From NCBI RefSeq assembly GCF_026723865.1, contig NZ_CP113529.1:1612001-1676000 (forward strand): a stretch of 64,000 bases of DNA, in the 5' to 3' direction. The notes beneath the pieces were generated by a model that did not search any database, was not told where the DNA came from, and saw nothing but the letters and a program-made list of their open reading frames with translations. This document shows, one piece after another, positions 9,005 to 16,880 of this stretch; within the stretch, counting starts at the first letter, position 1; every line of letters begins with the position of its first letter. This DNA comes from Mycobacterium sp. Aquia_216. GTDB lineage: Bacteria > Actinomycetota > Actinomycetes > Mycobacteriales > Mycobacteriaceae. Position numbers and translations under genes: made by a program.

Positions 9005-9828
9005 GTACGGCGCTGTCGCACCAGGTAACGCTCACCGACGATGAACTGCGGGTGGTGGCGCCCCGCGCCGGCGTACACGACCTCCCGACGGTTCTGGCGT
9101 CGCGGCCTCGCTACGAGACGATCGCCGACCGGGAGGCTGTGTATGAGCGGGCCGCTCGGGATCTATTCGCGCGCAACCTGATCGTCGGCGACACCGTGCA
9201 TCCAGAGCTGGTCTCGGTACTACAGGCACTGCACCGGCCCGATCGTGAACTAGCCATGCGGATGGTGACACCCGATGGCATAGCACGCATCAGTCTCGTG
9301 CGACGAGGCACACTGTGCGTGCTCGTGCGCCGGATTGCCGATGAGATTCTGTTGCGGACCGTCGGACACGGGATCGAATTGCGCGACGTGGCGTCGGCAT
9401 TGCTCGCCGAGCTGCCCCAGGCAAGGCCGGCCGATGTCCATCCTGTGGCGGCACCATTGCAGGAATTAGTGGAAAGCCTCACCGGCACACACGATCCCAT
9501 GGAACTCGCGGATCGAATTCGGGCCTTGGGCGCCGAACCGCACGCCGCGATGTTGCTCGGCGCGGCGCTGTCCTCGCGGCAGGCTTTTGGCGAAATCGTC
9601 TATCACGCGCTCGCCGACGCCGAGGACAGGATTTCCCGGGGCCCCGCGGCGGTCGGGGTGTTCTACACCAAACGGGGACGCATCATTGGGGTGCCCAGTG
9701 CCTCTCCCACAGGTCAACTGTGGAGCACCCTCAAGGCCGGCTCCGACCATGCACTGGGGCAGGCGATCAGCCAACTAGTCGAACTTGCCGACGAGAACTG
9801 GTCGAATCTTGGCGGGAATGGATTTTGA
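9001..9828 (+). CDS. espG: EspG family chaperone for PE/PPE proteins
   Basis: This 275-residue protein matches the EspG family in length and pattern: an N-terminal beta-rich section (VTLTDDELRVV), a middle with RDLFARNLIVGDTVHPELVS and LARP-like LHRPDRELAM, and the typical C-terminal half (GRIIGVPSASPTGQLWSTLKAGSD). EspG proteins are cytosolic and bind the tip of cognate PPE proteins to keep PE/PPE dimers soluble for export. The GTG start overlaps the PPE-like gene's stop, which points to that protein as client. It is one of two EspG-family genes in this locus. Confidence 0.88.
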   Translation: MSTALSHQVTLTDDELRVVAPRAGVHDLPTVLASRPRYETIADREAVYERAARDLFARNLIVGDTVHPELVSVLQALHRPDRELAMRMVTPDGIARISLVRRGTLCVLVRRIADEILLRTVGHGIELRDVASALLAELPQARPADVHPVAAPLQELVESLTGTHDPMELADRIRALGAEPHAAMLLGAALSSRQAFGEIVYHALADAEDRISRGPAAVGVFYTKRGRIIGVPSASPTGQLWSTLKAGSDHALGQAISQLVELADENWSNLGGNGF

Positions 9829-9894
9829 CACAGCGCTGTTCGCCATTCCCGCGGGCGCAGCAACCGATAAATGAGAAAGGTTAAGGAAACGAAA

Positions 9895-10164
9895 ATGACA
9901 CTGTCCCTTACACAGGCGGAAGCGCAGTCGAAGCTTTCCCAGATCCAGGACGCCCGCAATCAGGCGGTAGCGATTCTGGGGAAGATCGCCGACACGCAGC
10001 AGTCCATGCTCGGTGCGAGCTGGAAAGGCGGCAGCGCAAGCACTTACGGCAACACGTCATCGCAACAGCAAGAAGACGCCCAGCAGATCATCAACTATCT
10101 CAACCAGATCGTCGACACAGGATCAGCGCAGATCCGCAGCGTGGCCAACATGGACAACAGCTAA
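9895..10164 (+). CDS. WXG100 protein, Esx family (EsxB-like position)
   Basis: This 89-residue protein has the WXG100 hallmark W43-K44-G45 at the turn between two helices and no signal peptide. It is secreted by ESX systems as a heterodimer with the next gene product. The start is placed at the ATG at 9895 because AAGGAAACG lies at the right distance and the protein then has normal Esx length. An ATG eight codons earlier (9871) is possible. A clear YxxxD/E signal was not found at the C-terminus, which is unusual for the EsxB-type partner. Confidence 0.88.
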   Translation: MTLSLTQAEAQSKLSQIQDARNQAVAILGKIADTQQSMLGASWKGGSASTYGNTSSQQQEDAQQIINYLNQIVDTGSAQIRSVANMDNS

Positions 10165-10180
10165 AAGGAGCAGTGACACC

Positions 10181-10465
10181 ATGAGTGAAATTCTCTACAA
10201 TTTCGGCGCTAACAACGCCTCGTTGGACGATGTCAACAGTAATATCAACAGCATTCAAGAAGTCCGCTCCGACATCAACAACCTGTTCAGTGTGTTGGCA
10301 ACCGTTTACGAAGGCGCGGGCGCGACCGCGCTGACCCAGGCGCATCAGAACATCGACTCGATGTTGGACGACATGCTCAACAACATGTCCATCACGCAGA
10401 AGCAGGCGCAGGATCAGCAGGCGGCCATGCAGGCTCTGGACCAGCAGAACGCCGCCGCATTCTGA
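10181..10465 (+). CDS. Esx-family protein with Tyr in place of the WXG tryptophan
   Basis: This 94-residue helical protein is in the EsxA position directly after a WXG100 gene, 16 bp downstream with an AAAAGGAG ribosome-binding site. At the WXG position it has Y43-E44-G45, aligned exactly with W43-K44-G45 of its neighbour. The two are therefore probably a heterodimer in which one subunit has lost the Trp. The C-terminus is Gln/Ala-rich (QALDQQNAAAF). Function beyond being an ESX substrate cannot be inferred. Confidence 0.82.
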   Translation: MSEILYNFGANNASLDDVNSNINSIQEVRSDINNLFSVLATVYEGAGATALTQAHQNIDSMLDDMLNNMSITQKQAQDQQAAMQALDQQNAAAF

Positions 10466-10546
10466 GAACCGCCGCGGAGGCCCGGGTTCGTCCAAACGGC
10501 GAGCCCGGGCAATTCCGGCCGCTAAATGGAAAGGACTGCAACGACA

Positions 10547-10939
10547 ATGGCGAGCAGTGGGTCGACCAACGGTAATCCCGGCGGTTCGGGCGGTGGCGCC
10601 GGCGGGTCGAACATCACCGATTTGGTGGGTGAGCTGAAGCAACTTCAGGACAGCGGGCCAGCAGATGTGAAGCTGTCCGAAGCGACTCGCGACGCGTATC
10701 TGAACATCATCAAGACGTTTCGGGACCAGCTGAACGATCAGCTCACGGCGATCGGCAAGTTGGGCTCGTTGGGCAGCCCGGGATCGCTGGGATCGGCGAA
10801 TGAGACGAAGACCAACCTAGAGATGGATATTTCCGGTCTTGGTGGCATCGAACAATCCATCACGCAATACCTCTCTTACCTGGACCAATTCTCGACAACG
10901 GTGAAGAAAGCCGCCGATCGCCTTCTCCAATCCGGATAA
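10547..10939 (+). CDS. small helical ESX-locus protein, family not recognised
   Basis: This 130-residue protein has a Gly/Ser-rich N-terminal 22 residues, then two long helical stretches (about residues 23-75 and 93-129) separated by a Gly/Ser loop (GSLGSPGSLGS). No WxG motif is present. The size and hairpin form are like Esx or DUF2580 proteins. The ATG at 10547 is chosen because GGAAAGGA lies upstream; an ATG at 10526 is in frame. It sits between the Esx pair and the EspB-like gene and is probably secreted or a secretion chaperone. I do not recognise a family. Confidence 0.6.
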   Translation: MASSGSTNGNPGGSGGGAGGSNITDLVGELKQLQDSGPADVKLSEATRDAYLNIIKTFRDQLNDQLTAIGKLGSLGSPGSLGSANETKTNLEMDISGLGGIEQSITQYLSYLDQFSTTVKKAADRLLQSG

Positions 10940-10956
10940 CGCCGGGGTATGCAGCT

Positions 10957-13125
10957 GTGTCTCACCATAAGAAACCGCCCACACCCGAGCAGATCGACGA
11001 CATGATCAACTCCGGAAAGCTCCCGGCGAATACGCCGGGGGCGGACTGGAGTCTGTTCGAAGCGTTGACAAACAGTGACGTTTCGTCACTGACCACCTCG
11101 CAGGACGAAATCCAGGCGATCACCGGAACCACGGCGAGTCCCGCCACCGTTGCCGTTGAAGACTTCACCGGGGTCTCCTTTACCACTATGCTCCACGACT
11201 TCCAGAATGCTTCCGGAACCCTCGACAACGGCAACGGCAATGCTTTACAACAGATCTCGGCCAGCATCATCAATGCGTCGGATACATTCCAACAAGCGCT
11301 GATGAAGCAAGAAGCCACGAATCAGTGGGTGGGTAAGACGCACGACGCCGCGATAGCGAACATCAACCAGTCGCTTCCGGACGTAAGCAATATCGGGATG
11401 GGGGCCAATGCGTTAGGCCTGTTGATAGATGCGTTCTCGCACACCATCTTTCAGACCCAATGGTATTTGCTCAAGAACGCTGACGGCTACAACGAGTCAG
11501 TGACCAGGTGGCCGAACGAGATCGATGAGATCAACCAGGTCTACGACTCGTTTGCCCAAAACGTGATGAACACCGTCTACGCGCCGAATATCACGAGTAT
11601 CGCGAGCAACAATCCCGGCTTCTCGACGCCCACGTCCTCGGCCGACCCCTCATCGGTTCCGCCTCCACCGCCCGATCCGCCTCCGCCGCCGCCCGATCCG
11701 CCGCCGCCACCACCACCCAATAACAGTGACGCGGCGGCGGCGCCGCCTGACAACACCCCTCCACCCCCACCCCCGAACGTGCCGCCGCCGCCCGACCCGG
11801 GCGGCAACCCTCCGCCGCCGGTACTCAACACCAACCTCGGGCCGAACGGTTCCATCCCCGCGCCCGGAGATCTTCTCGGTAACCCGGCAGGCGCCGACCC
11901 GTTTGGTGGTTCGAATAATTCTGCCTCGGGTTCCGGTGATTTCCCGTTGCCGAGTGGTGTTCCCGGGGTCGGTTCGAGTGACTTTGCGTTGCCCGGTGGT
12001 GTCCCGGGTGCGGGCTCCGGTGATTTCCCGTTACCCAGTGGTGATCCGGGGGTCGGTTCGAGTGACTTTGCGTTGCCCGGTGGTGTCCCGGGTGCGGGCT
12101 CCGGTGATTTCCCGTTGCCCAGTGGTGATCCGGGGGTTGGTTCGAGTGACTTTGCGTTGCCCGGTGGTGTCCCGGGGGTTGGTTCGAGTGACTTTGCGTT
12201 GCCCGGTGGTGATCCGGGGGCCGGTTCGAGTGACTTTGTGATGCCCGGCGGTGTCCCAGGTGTGGGCTCTGGCAATTTCCCGCTGCCCAACGCTACTGGC
12301 CTTGCTAACCCGTTCGGCGGGTCCGGTGGCTCCGCCAGCGGTTCCAGTGTCCCCGGTGGCGTGCCAGGCGGGCCGGCAGTGCCCAATGGTGCCGCCAATA
12401 CCGATCCCTTCGTGGACGCCAGTAATCCCGCCGGGGGGGCTGGCAACTTCGTGCCGCCCAGTGGTGTCGGGACGAATAACCCGCTGAGCGGCTTGTCCAA
12501 TCCCGCTGGCGCCTCGGGGAACCCGGCTGCCGGACTTAGCGGATTGGGCCAAGCCGCCCAGGGGCTCGGAGAACCACTTCAGCAGGCGTTGGGCGCAGCG
12601 CAAGGCCACCCGGGTGGCATGCCGGAGAGCGGCATGCCGGGCGGCCTTGGCCCCAAAGACCTCGATGCGCTCGGCAAGCCAGGCGGAGGCGCCGGTCATG
12701 GTCCGGGCGGCGGTGCGGGCATCGGGCCTCAGGGACGCGACACATTGGCACCGGCAGGCGCGCCCGTGGCCGCCGCAAGCAAGGGAATCCCACCGTTGGA
12801 CAGCGCTTTGGCGCGTCCGGGTGGGGTGCCGTTGGGTGCCGGTGGCTCTCCCGCTGGGGCGCCACCGGGCGGCGGTGGCGGCGGACAGCGCGGGCCCGGC
12901 GGAAAGGAACACAAGCCGAACAAGGCGTTGCGCCGCAAGAAAAACGGCGAACTCGTCCTCGGCGACGTGGATGCTGTCGTCCCCGTGATCGGTGATGACG
13001 GTCCGGAGGAGGCCGAGGCGCCCCAGCGCACCCCGGCGCCACCGGTGCCTCAGACGCCTCGGCCGTCAACGGCGGGCACCACCCGTAGAGCTGCGTTCGA
13101 ACAACGGACGGAGGTCGGTCGGTGA
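10957..13125 (+). CDS. EspB/EspK-like ESX substrate with proline-rich and repeat regions
   Basis: This 722-residue protein has a helical N-terminal domain of about 225 residues with a WxG turn (W124-V125-G126), then a polyproline stretch, then 14-residue tandem repeats of the type GSSDFALPGGVPGV, then Gly/Pro-rich sequence and a basic patch (KPNKALRRKKNGE) near the C-terminus. A PE/PPE-like helical head followed by a disordered tail is the layout of EspB and EspK from ESX-1. It starts with a GTG, 17 bp after the previous stop. Its stop overlaps the next GTG. It is probably exported; the basic C-terminal patch may be processed, as EspB's tail is. Confidence 0.6.
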   Translation: MSHHKKPPTPEQIDDMINSGKLPANTPGADWSLFEALTNSDVSSLTTSQDEIQAITGTTASPATVAVEDFTGVSFTTMLHDFQNASGTLDNGNGNALQQISASIINASDTFQQALMKQEATNQWVGKTHDAAIANINQSLPDVSNIGMGANALGLLIDAFSHTIFQTQWYLLKNADGYNESVTRWPNEIDEINQVYDSFAQNVMNTVYAPNITSIASNNPGFSTPTSSADPSSVPPPPPDPPPPPPDPPPPPPPNNSDAAAAPPDNTPPPPPPNVPPPPDPGGNPPPPVLNTNLGPNGSIPAPGDLLGNPAGADPFGGSNNSASGSGDFPLPSGVPGVGSSDFALPGGVPGAGSGDFPLPSGDPGVGSSDFALPGGVPGAGSGDFPLPSGDPGVGSSDFALPGGVPGVGSSDFALPGGDPGAGSSDFVMPGGVPGVGSGNFPLPNATGLANPFGGSGGSASGSSVPGGVPGGPAVPNGAANTDPFVDASNPAGGAGNFVPPSGVGTNNPLSGLSNPAGASGNPAAGLSGLGQAAQGLGEPLQQALGAAQGHPGGMPESGMPGGLGPKDLDALGKPGGGAGHGPGGGAGIGPQGRDTLAPAGAPVAAASKGIPPLDSALARPGGVPLGAGGSPAGAPPGGGGGGQRGPGGKEHKPNKALRRKKNGELVLGDVDAVVPVIGDDGPEEAEAPQRTPAPPVPQTPRPSTAGTTRRAAFEQRTEVGR
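11929..12298 (+). repeat. 42-bp tandem repeats inside the EspB-like gene
   Basis: About nine in-frame 42-bp units encode a 14-residue peptide alternating between GSSDFALPGGVPG(V/A) and GSGDFPLPSG(V/D)PG(V/A). The alternation gives an 84-bp higher-order period: the word GGTTCGAGTG recurs at 11971 and 12055. Copy number probably varies between strains. Confidence 0.9.
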
Positions 13126-14120
13126 CATCGCTGCGATCGGTGGCGGTGCTCCGGCCGACTCCACGACCCATCGCGGCCGGTGACCTGGGGCCCGATTGCC
13201 ACTGGCGCGCCGTCTGTGAGTATCACGGCGGCACTCCGGCGGACATGGCGGTCCAGGTGGGTAAGGCTGCGCTCGCGGCAGCCGACGCCGACGTCGACAG
13301 CGCGCGCTGGCTGCTGCACGCCGGGGTCGGGCCGCAGGGGAGCCAAGGTTGGCCGGTACACCACCACATTCAAAACGGCGTCGTCGGCAGCCACGGCAAT
13401 GCGCTGGAAGTGAAGCAGAACTGCGCCGGTGGGCTGACCTCTTGGTTGTTGGCGTCGCGACTGCTCGATGAGGCCGGCTACGCGATATGCACCGGTGCTG
13501 ACAACTGGTCGTGGAGCGACCGATTGGCCACCTGCAGAGCCGTTGGGGGCGAACCCTTCTCGGATGTCGCTTATTCGACCGTCATCTCGAAGCGCGGGGG
13601 ATTCGCGAAGCTGATGGGCAGTGGAACCGCCAGTTGCCCTGACATGGCAGATGATTGGCGAGTCCATGATTCGTTCTGGGAGAACACCAGGACAGACGAC
13701 TTTTACAATGCGTATACCCGCGCGACCGCGTTGCGATCCGATGAGTCATTACGCCAGTCGTTTCAGATGTTCGGGTGCGCGATCAATGCCGCCCTAGCCG
13801 ACGCGAGGGTAAGCGCGCAATACGTCGATTATTTCGTGCCGCAGGGATCAGACACCGGACAGCCGTTCCGGGCGCTGGCGAAACTCCTCGGACTGCCGTG
13901 GTCGGAAGAACTGCACCGCCACACCCTCGACCACGGTTATCTCGGTGTGAGCACCCAGGCGGACGGACTTATCTTCCTCGCCCGCGCTGGCAGGCTCAAG
14001 AAGGACTCGATCGTCTTGCTATTGGCCGCCGAGTACCAGCTGAGCGCCACCGCGGTCGTCCTGCGAGTCGCCCGTCCGCCACAGGTGCAGGCGGAGGGAA
14101 TGACGCAGGTGATTTCATGA
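13122..14120 (+). CDS. KAS III-like (FabH/thiolase-fold) protein with altered active site
   Basis: This 332-residue protein has the thiolase fold of 3-oxoacyl-ACP synthase III. C101 in KQNCAGG matches the FabH nucleophile region, and GYLGVSTQADGLIFLARAGRLKKDSIVLLLAAE matches the FabH C-terminal section in segments. The other two FabH catalytic residues are replaced. The His of the PHQAN motif is Q241 (VPQGSD), and the Asn of GNTSAAS is Y273 (HGYLGVS). Normal decarboxylating condensation is therefore unlikely. KAS III-like acyltransferases with altered residues that move acyl groups to O or N acceptors are known. Its start overlaps the EspB-like stop (GTGA) and its stop overlaps the next ATG, so it is embedded in the ESX operon. 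Confidence 0.78.
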   Translation: MTSLRSVAVLRPTPRPIAAGDLGPDCHWRAVCEYHGGTPADMAVQVGKAALAAADADVDSARWLLHAGVGPQGSQGWPVHHHIQNGVVGSHGNALEVKQNCAGGLTSWLLASRLLDEAGYAICTGADNWSWSDRLATCRAVGGEPFSDVAYSTVISKRGGFAKLMGSGTASCPDMADDWRVHDSFWENTRTDDFYNAYTRATALRSDESLRQSFQMFGCAINAALADARVSAQYVDYFVPQGSDTGQPFRALAKLLGLPWSEELHRHTLDHGYLGVSTQADGLIFLARAGRLKKDSIVLLLAAEYQLSATAVVLRVARPPQVQAEGMTQVIS

Positions 14121-14890
14121 GCGGAGTACTGACGGGTCAGCTCGGAACCCTCGATCTCCTCGACCTGAATGCGATCAGCGAGTTCTACGGCAGCGACTTC
14201 CTGCCGTACCCCTTCATGTTCACCCAGGGCCCGCGTTTTGCCACCAGGGACGAGGCCACCGCATACGCCGGCGCGGTTCCCGATCGGTTTCTCCATGGGG
14301 ACCTGAATTCCTTCATGGAATGCGTGGCGGCTTACGACGCCGCCGATATTCGGGTGGAGTGTCGCGTGCAATATATACCGGCGGACACGCCGAGCCTGCG
14401 TTTAATAGCCTATCGCGCAGGACATCTCGGTTTTTTTGCGTCCCAGCGCCCGGATGCCGATCTGATCGACGTCTATACCCTGTCGCCATACGATTTGGGC
14501 CCCGCGATTGCCGACGCCGTCACCTTGACCCAGCCGGGCATGCATAACGCAATCGTGATTCCGGAATATGTGCCGCGAGGCAAAGCCGAGTACGACCGCG
14601 AGGACTTCGTGGTGCAGCACAGGCTGGCATCGGAAACCGGCGTCAGCGTCCCTGCAAACGAAGTGACGGTCTACGCAACGGTTCAGAGCCATTGGCGGCC
14701 AACGCGAAGATGGGGATTGGACCGAGGCAAACGGGCCCTGGTGTGGGTGCGGGTTAACGAAGACGGGGAGTACCTGTACGCGGCTGACCAATCTCACGCC
14801 AGGCCCATGACCAGGCCCGCGCTGCGTGACGAAATTGATCGGCTCATTGCCGACGACATCGCAATCCTGCGGGAGTTCCGACGTGATTGA
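14117..14890 (+). CDS. EspG-like ESX chaperone (second EspG-family protein)
   Basis: This 257-residue protein fits the EspG family: LPYPFMF near residue 29, a central section SLRLIAYRAGHLGFFASQ, a C-terminal half with VSVPANEVTVYATVQSHW, and a final LVWVRVNEDGEYLYA followed by a long helix. Its length is close to EspG proteins. The start is the ATG at 14117, which overlaps the preceding stop (ATGA). A much longer upstream frame is only the shadow of the KAS gene. EspG proteins bind PPE-type clients. Having a second one close to the EspB-like and giant genes suggests a separate client from that of the first EspG. The identity is weaker than for the gene at 9001. Confidence 0.65.
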   Translation: MSGVLTGQLGTLDLLDLNAISEFYGSDFLPYPFMFTQGPRFATRDEATAYAGAVPDRFLHGDLNSFMECVAAYDAADIRVECRVQYIPADTPSLRLIAYRAGHLGFFASQRPDADLIDVYTLSPYDLGPAIADAVTLTQPGMHNAIVIPEYVPRGKAEYDREDFVVQHRLASETGVSVPANEVTVYATVQSHWRPTRRWGLDRGKRALVWVRVNEDGEYLYAADQSHARPMTRPALRDEIDRLIADDIAILREFRRD

Positions 14891-14934
14891 CGATGACGTA
14901 AGTGGTCAAAAGTTCTGCGAGAGAGAGGGTTAGC

Positions 14935-15408
14935 GTGGACAACGATGCTACGGGCCATGACTTTGCTCATGTGCTCTCGCTGGTGCAGGATCAGATGCAA
15001 GAACTCTCAGTAATGCAGCGGAAACGGGCGGCACTCTCTGCCACGGCGACCGCTGCTGACGGGACCGTCCAAGTGACGGTTGACGCGCAACGCATGGTGA
15101 CCAAGACAGTCATCGACGAGTCGTATCTCGACGATTACGAGTTCACCGATCTCGGCGGACACATCACGACTGCGGCGCAGGAGGCCGTACAGGAGATCGA
15201 ACGCCAGGCAGCCGCTCTGTTAGCGCCCTTAACTGAACGGCGCCAAGAGATTTCGTCCCTGTCCAACCTGGTCGTCGACGTCCCCGAATTCGGGGATCTC
15301 ATCTCCGGGCTCAACCCGCTTTCGTCTGCCGTGCCAGAACCTCGGCATGTCGACGACGAAGACGACGGCATCGAAGACGGTTCGTCGTATCCGACGGTGA
15401 GGAGATAA
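14935..15408 (+). CDS. EspL-like YbaB/EbfC-family protein
   Basis: This 157-residue protein matches the YbaB/EbfC fold: an N-terminal helix (DFAHVLSLVQDQMQEL), a beta-hairpin (VQVTVDAQRMVTKTVID), then a long helix (GHITTAAQEAVQEIERQAA), with an acidic tail. ESX-1 encodes a similar protein, EspL, which stabilises secreted factors; general YbaB proteins bind DNA. The start is the GTG at 14935, preceded by GAGAGAGAGGG. It ends 2 bp before the ATG of the WXG100 protein, so the two are coupled. It is probably a cytosolic helper for secretion of the downstream substrates. Confidence 0.75.
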   Translation: MDNDATGHDFAHVLSLVQDQMQELSVMQRKRAALSATATAADGTVQVTVDAQRMVTKTVIDESYLDDYEFTDLGGHITTAAQEAVQEIERQAAALLAPLTERRQEISSLSNLVVDVPEFGDLISGLNPLSSAVPEPRHVDDEDDGIEDGSSYPTVRR

Positions 15409-15410
15409 CC

Positions 15411-16829
15411 ATGTCAGATTCGCTCAGCGTCACCCCGGACGGGATGCGGACGGCAGCCGCCAACGTCGAGGATGTCGCCACGCAGATGAAGGAGGTGCTC
15501 TCCTCGCTGAACAGTCAGCTGACAGCTCTGGGTTCACCGTGGGGGGACGATTCGACCGGCCACCAATTCGCTAATGGTCCTAGCGGTTACCTCGCACAAG
15601 TTGACGAAGTTAACCAAGCGATCCAAAGCTCGGCCGAGCAACTGGACAGCATCGCTCAATCCTTGACGGCGGCCGCGAGCAACTTCGAAAACCTGGACGG
15701 GCAGCCCAGCTCTGGCGGTGGAGCGGGAAATGTCTTGCTCACCAACGGATCCGGAAATTCTGGCGGTTCAGGGGGATCGGGCTCGAACGGTTCCGGCGGA
15801 GGTGGACAGGTACTCACGACGACTGGGGCCCCGCTGCTGCCCGAGCTGTCGCGTAATTTGTTGCCGGAGATACCGGCCGAGGCGGCACAGTCGGCGCAGC
15901 CGGGCACGTTGTCGCCCGAGATGCCGGGGACGTTGTCGCCTGAGGTTCCGGGGCAGCCGCTGCAGTCGGGTACGCCGGCGGGTCCGGTGTTGGCGTCGGG
16001 GTTGCCGGTTGCGCCGGGGACGTTGTTGCCTGAGGTTTCGGGGCAGCCGCTGCAGTCGGGTACGCCGGCGGGTCCGGTGTTGGCGTCGGGGTTGCCGGTT
16101 GCGCCGGGGACGTTGTTGCCTGAGGTTTCGGGGCAGCCGCTGCAGTCGGGTACGCCGGCGGGTCCGGTGTTGGCGTCGGGGTTGCCGGTTGCGCCGGGGA
16201 CGTTGTCGCCTGAGGTTTCGGGGCAGCCGCTGCAGTCGGGTACGCCGGCGGGTCCGGTGTTGGCGTCGGGGTTGCCGGTTGCGCCGGGGACGTTGTCGCC
16301 TGAGGTTTCGGGGCAGCCGCTGCAGTCGGGTACGCCGGCGGGTCCGGTGTTGGCGTCGGGGTTGCCGGTTGCGCCGGGGACGTTGTCGCCTGAGGTTTCG
16401 GGGCAGCCGCTGCAGTCGGGTACGCCGGCGGGCCCGGTGTTGGCGTCGGGGTTGCCGGTTGCGCCGGGCACGTTGTCGCCTGAGGTTTCGGGGCAGCCGG
16501 GCACGCTGGCTCAGGTGGGCACGCCGGCGGAAATGCTGCTCACGCAGTCGGCGCAGCCGGGGACTCCGGTACCTCCGACCGGCGTGACACCTCCGCCTCC
16601 CGGACCGACCGCCGATTTCGGCAACGTCTTGACCGGTGCGGTGCCGACGCCCACAACGGCAGCGCCCGGAACCCTCAACTCGCTCATGCAGCTCGTCGAG
16701 GGCCTGAGCCAGCCGGCAGGTGAAGGTGTAAGCGGGGCAATGGAAGCAATCCAGTCCGGTTCGAAGCCGGAACCGGCCTCCCCGGTCGACCCGACGGGGG
16801 CCGACCACACCCCAGGGTCGGCGAGATAG
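15411..16829 (+). CDS. WXG100/EspJ-like secreted protein with 90-bp repeats
   Basis: This 472-residue protein begins with a WXG100/DUF2580-type helical hairpin. W44-G45-D46 lies at the turn and FENLD at residues 92-96 looks like the YxxxD export signal with Phe. A Gly/Ser linker follows, then six identical-length 30-residue repeats rich in Pro, Gly, Leu and Val, and a disordered tail. Small WXG100-like proteins encoded directly before large type VII toxins often serve as targeting partners, and this gene lies 51 bp before the giant gene. The N-terminus also resembles EspJ of ESX-1. The GAGGAGATAACC ribosome-binding region overlaps the previous gene's end. Confidence 0.75.
   Translation: MSDSLSVTPDGMRTAAANVEDVATQMKEVLSSLNSQLTALGSPWGDDSTGHQFANGPSGYLAQVDEVNQAIQSSAEQLDSIAQSLTAAASNFENLDGQPSSGGGAGNVLLTNGSGNSGGSGGSGSNGSGGGGQVLTTTGAPLLPELSRNLLPEIPAEAAQSAQPGTLSPEMPGTLSPEVPGQPLQSGTPAGPVLASGLPVAPGTLLPEVSGQPLQSGTPAGPVLASGLPVAPGTLLPEVSGQPLQSGTPAGPVLASGLPVAPGTLSPEVSGQPLQSGTPAGPVLASGLPVAPGTLSPEVSGQPLQSGTPAGPVLASGLPVAPGTLSPEVSGQPLQSGTPAGPVLASGLPVAPGTLSPEVSGQPGTLAQVGTPAEMLLTQSAQPGTPVPPTGVTPPPPGPTADFGNVLTGAVPTPTTAAPGTLNSLMQLVEGLSQPAGEGVSGAMEAIQSGSKPEPASPVDPTGADHTPGSAR
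15961..16500 (+). repeat. six 90-bp tandem repeats
   Basis: Units of exactly 90 bp start with TGCAGTCGGG at 15961, 16051, 16141, 16231, 16321 and 16411. They are almost identical in DNA and differ mainly at TTGTTG versus TTGTCG. Each encodes 30 residues containing SGTPAGPVLASGLPVAPGTL. The near-identity at the DNA level implies recent expansion or gene conversion and makes the number of copies prone to assembly error and strain variation. Confidence 0.95.
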
Positions 16830-16880
16830 CGATTCTGAGTGGGCGTTCGGAGAATGCACTTACGGGCATGAGGAATTCGG

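Noticed and set aside
11577..12500. 307-codon minus-strand frame in the EspB-like gene
   Set aside because: Mirror image of the Pro/Gly-rich forward coding sequence; no independent start signal.
13775..14116. Upstream extension of the second EspG-like gene
   Set aside because: The extension is Arg-rich out-of-frame translation of the KAS-like gene; the ATG at 14117 with stop overlap is the natural start.
15961..16500. Possible CRISPR array because of regular direct repeats
   Set aside because: The units are contiguous, lack unique spacers, are multiples of three and encode peptide repeats inside a clear gene.
15656..16504. Long open frames on the minus strand across the 90-bp repeats
   Set aside because: They are shadows of the forward repeat-coding gene; high-GC tandem repeats keep several frames open. 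No ribosome-binding site or family match.
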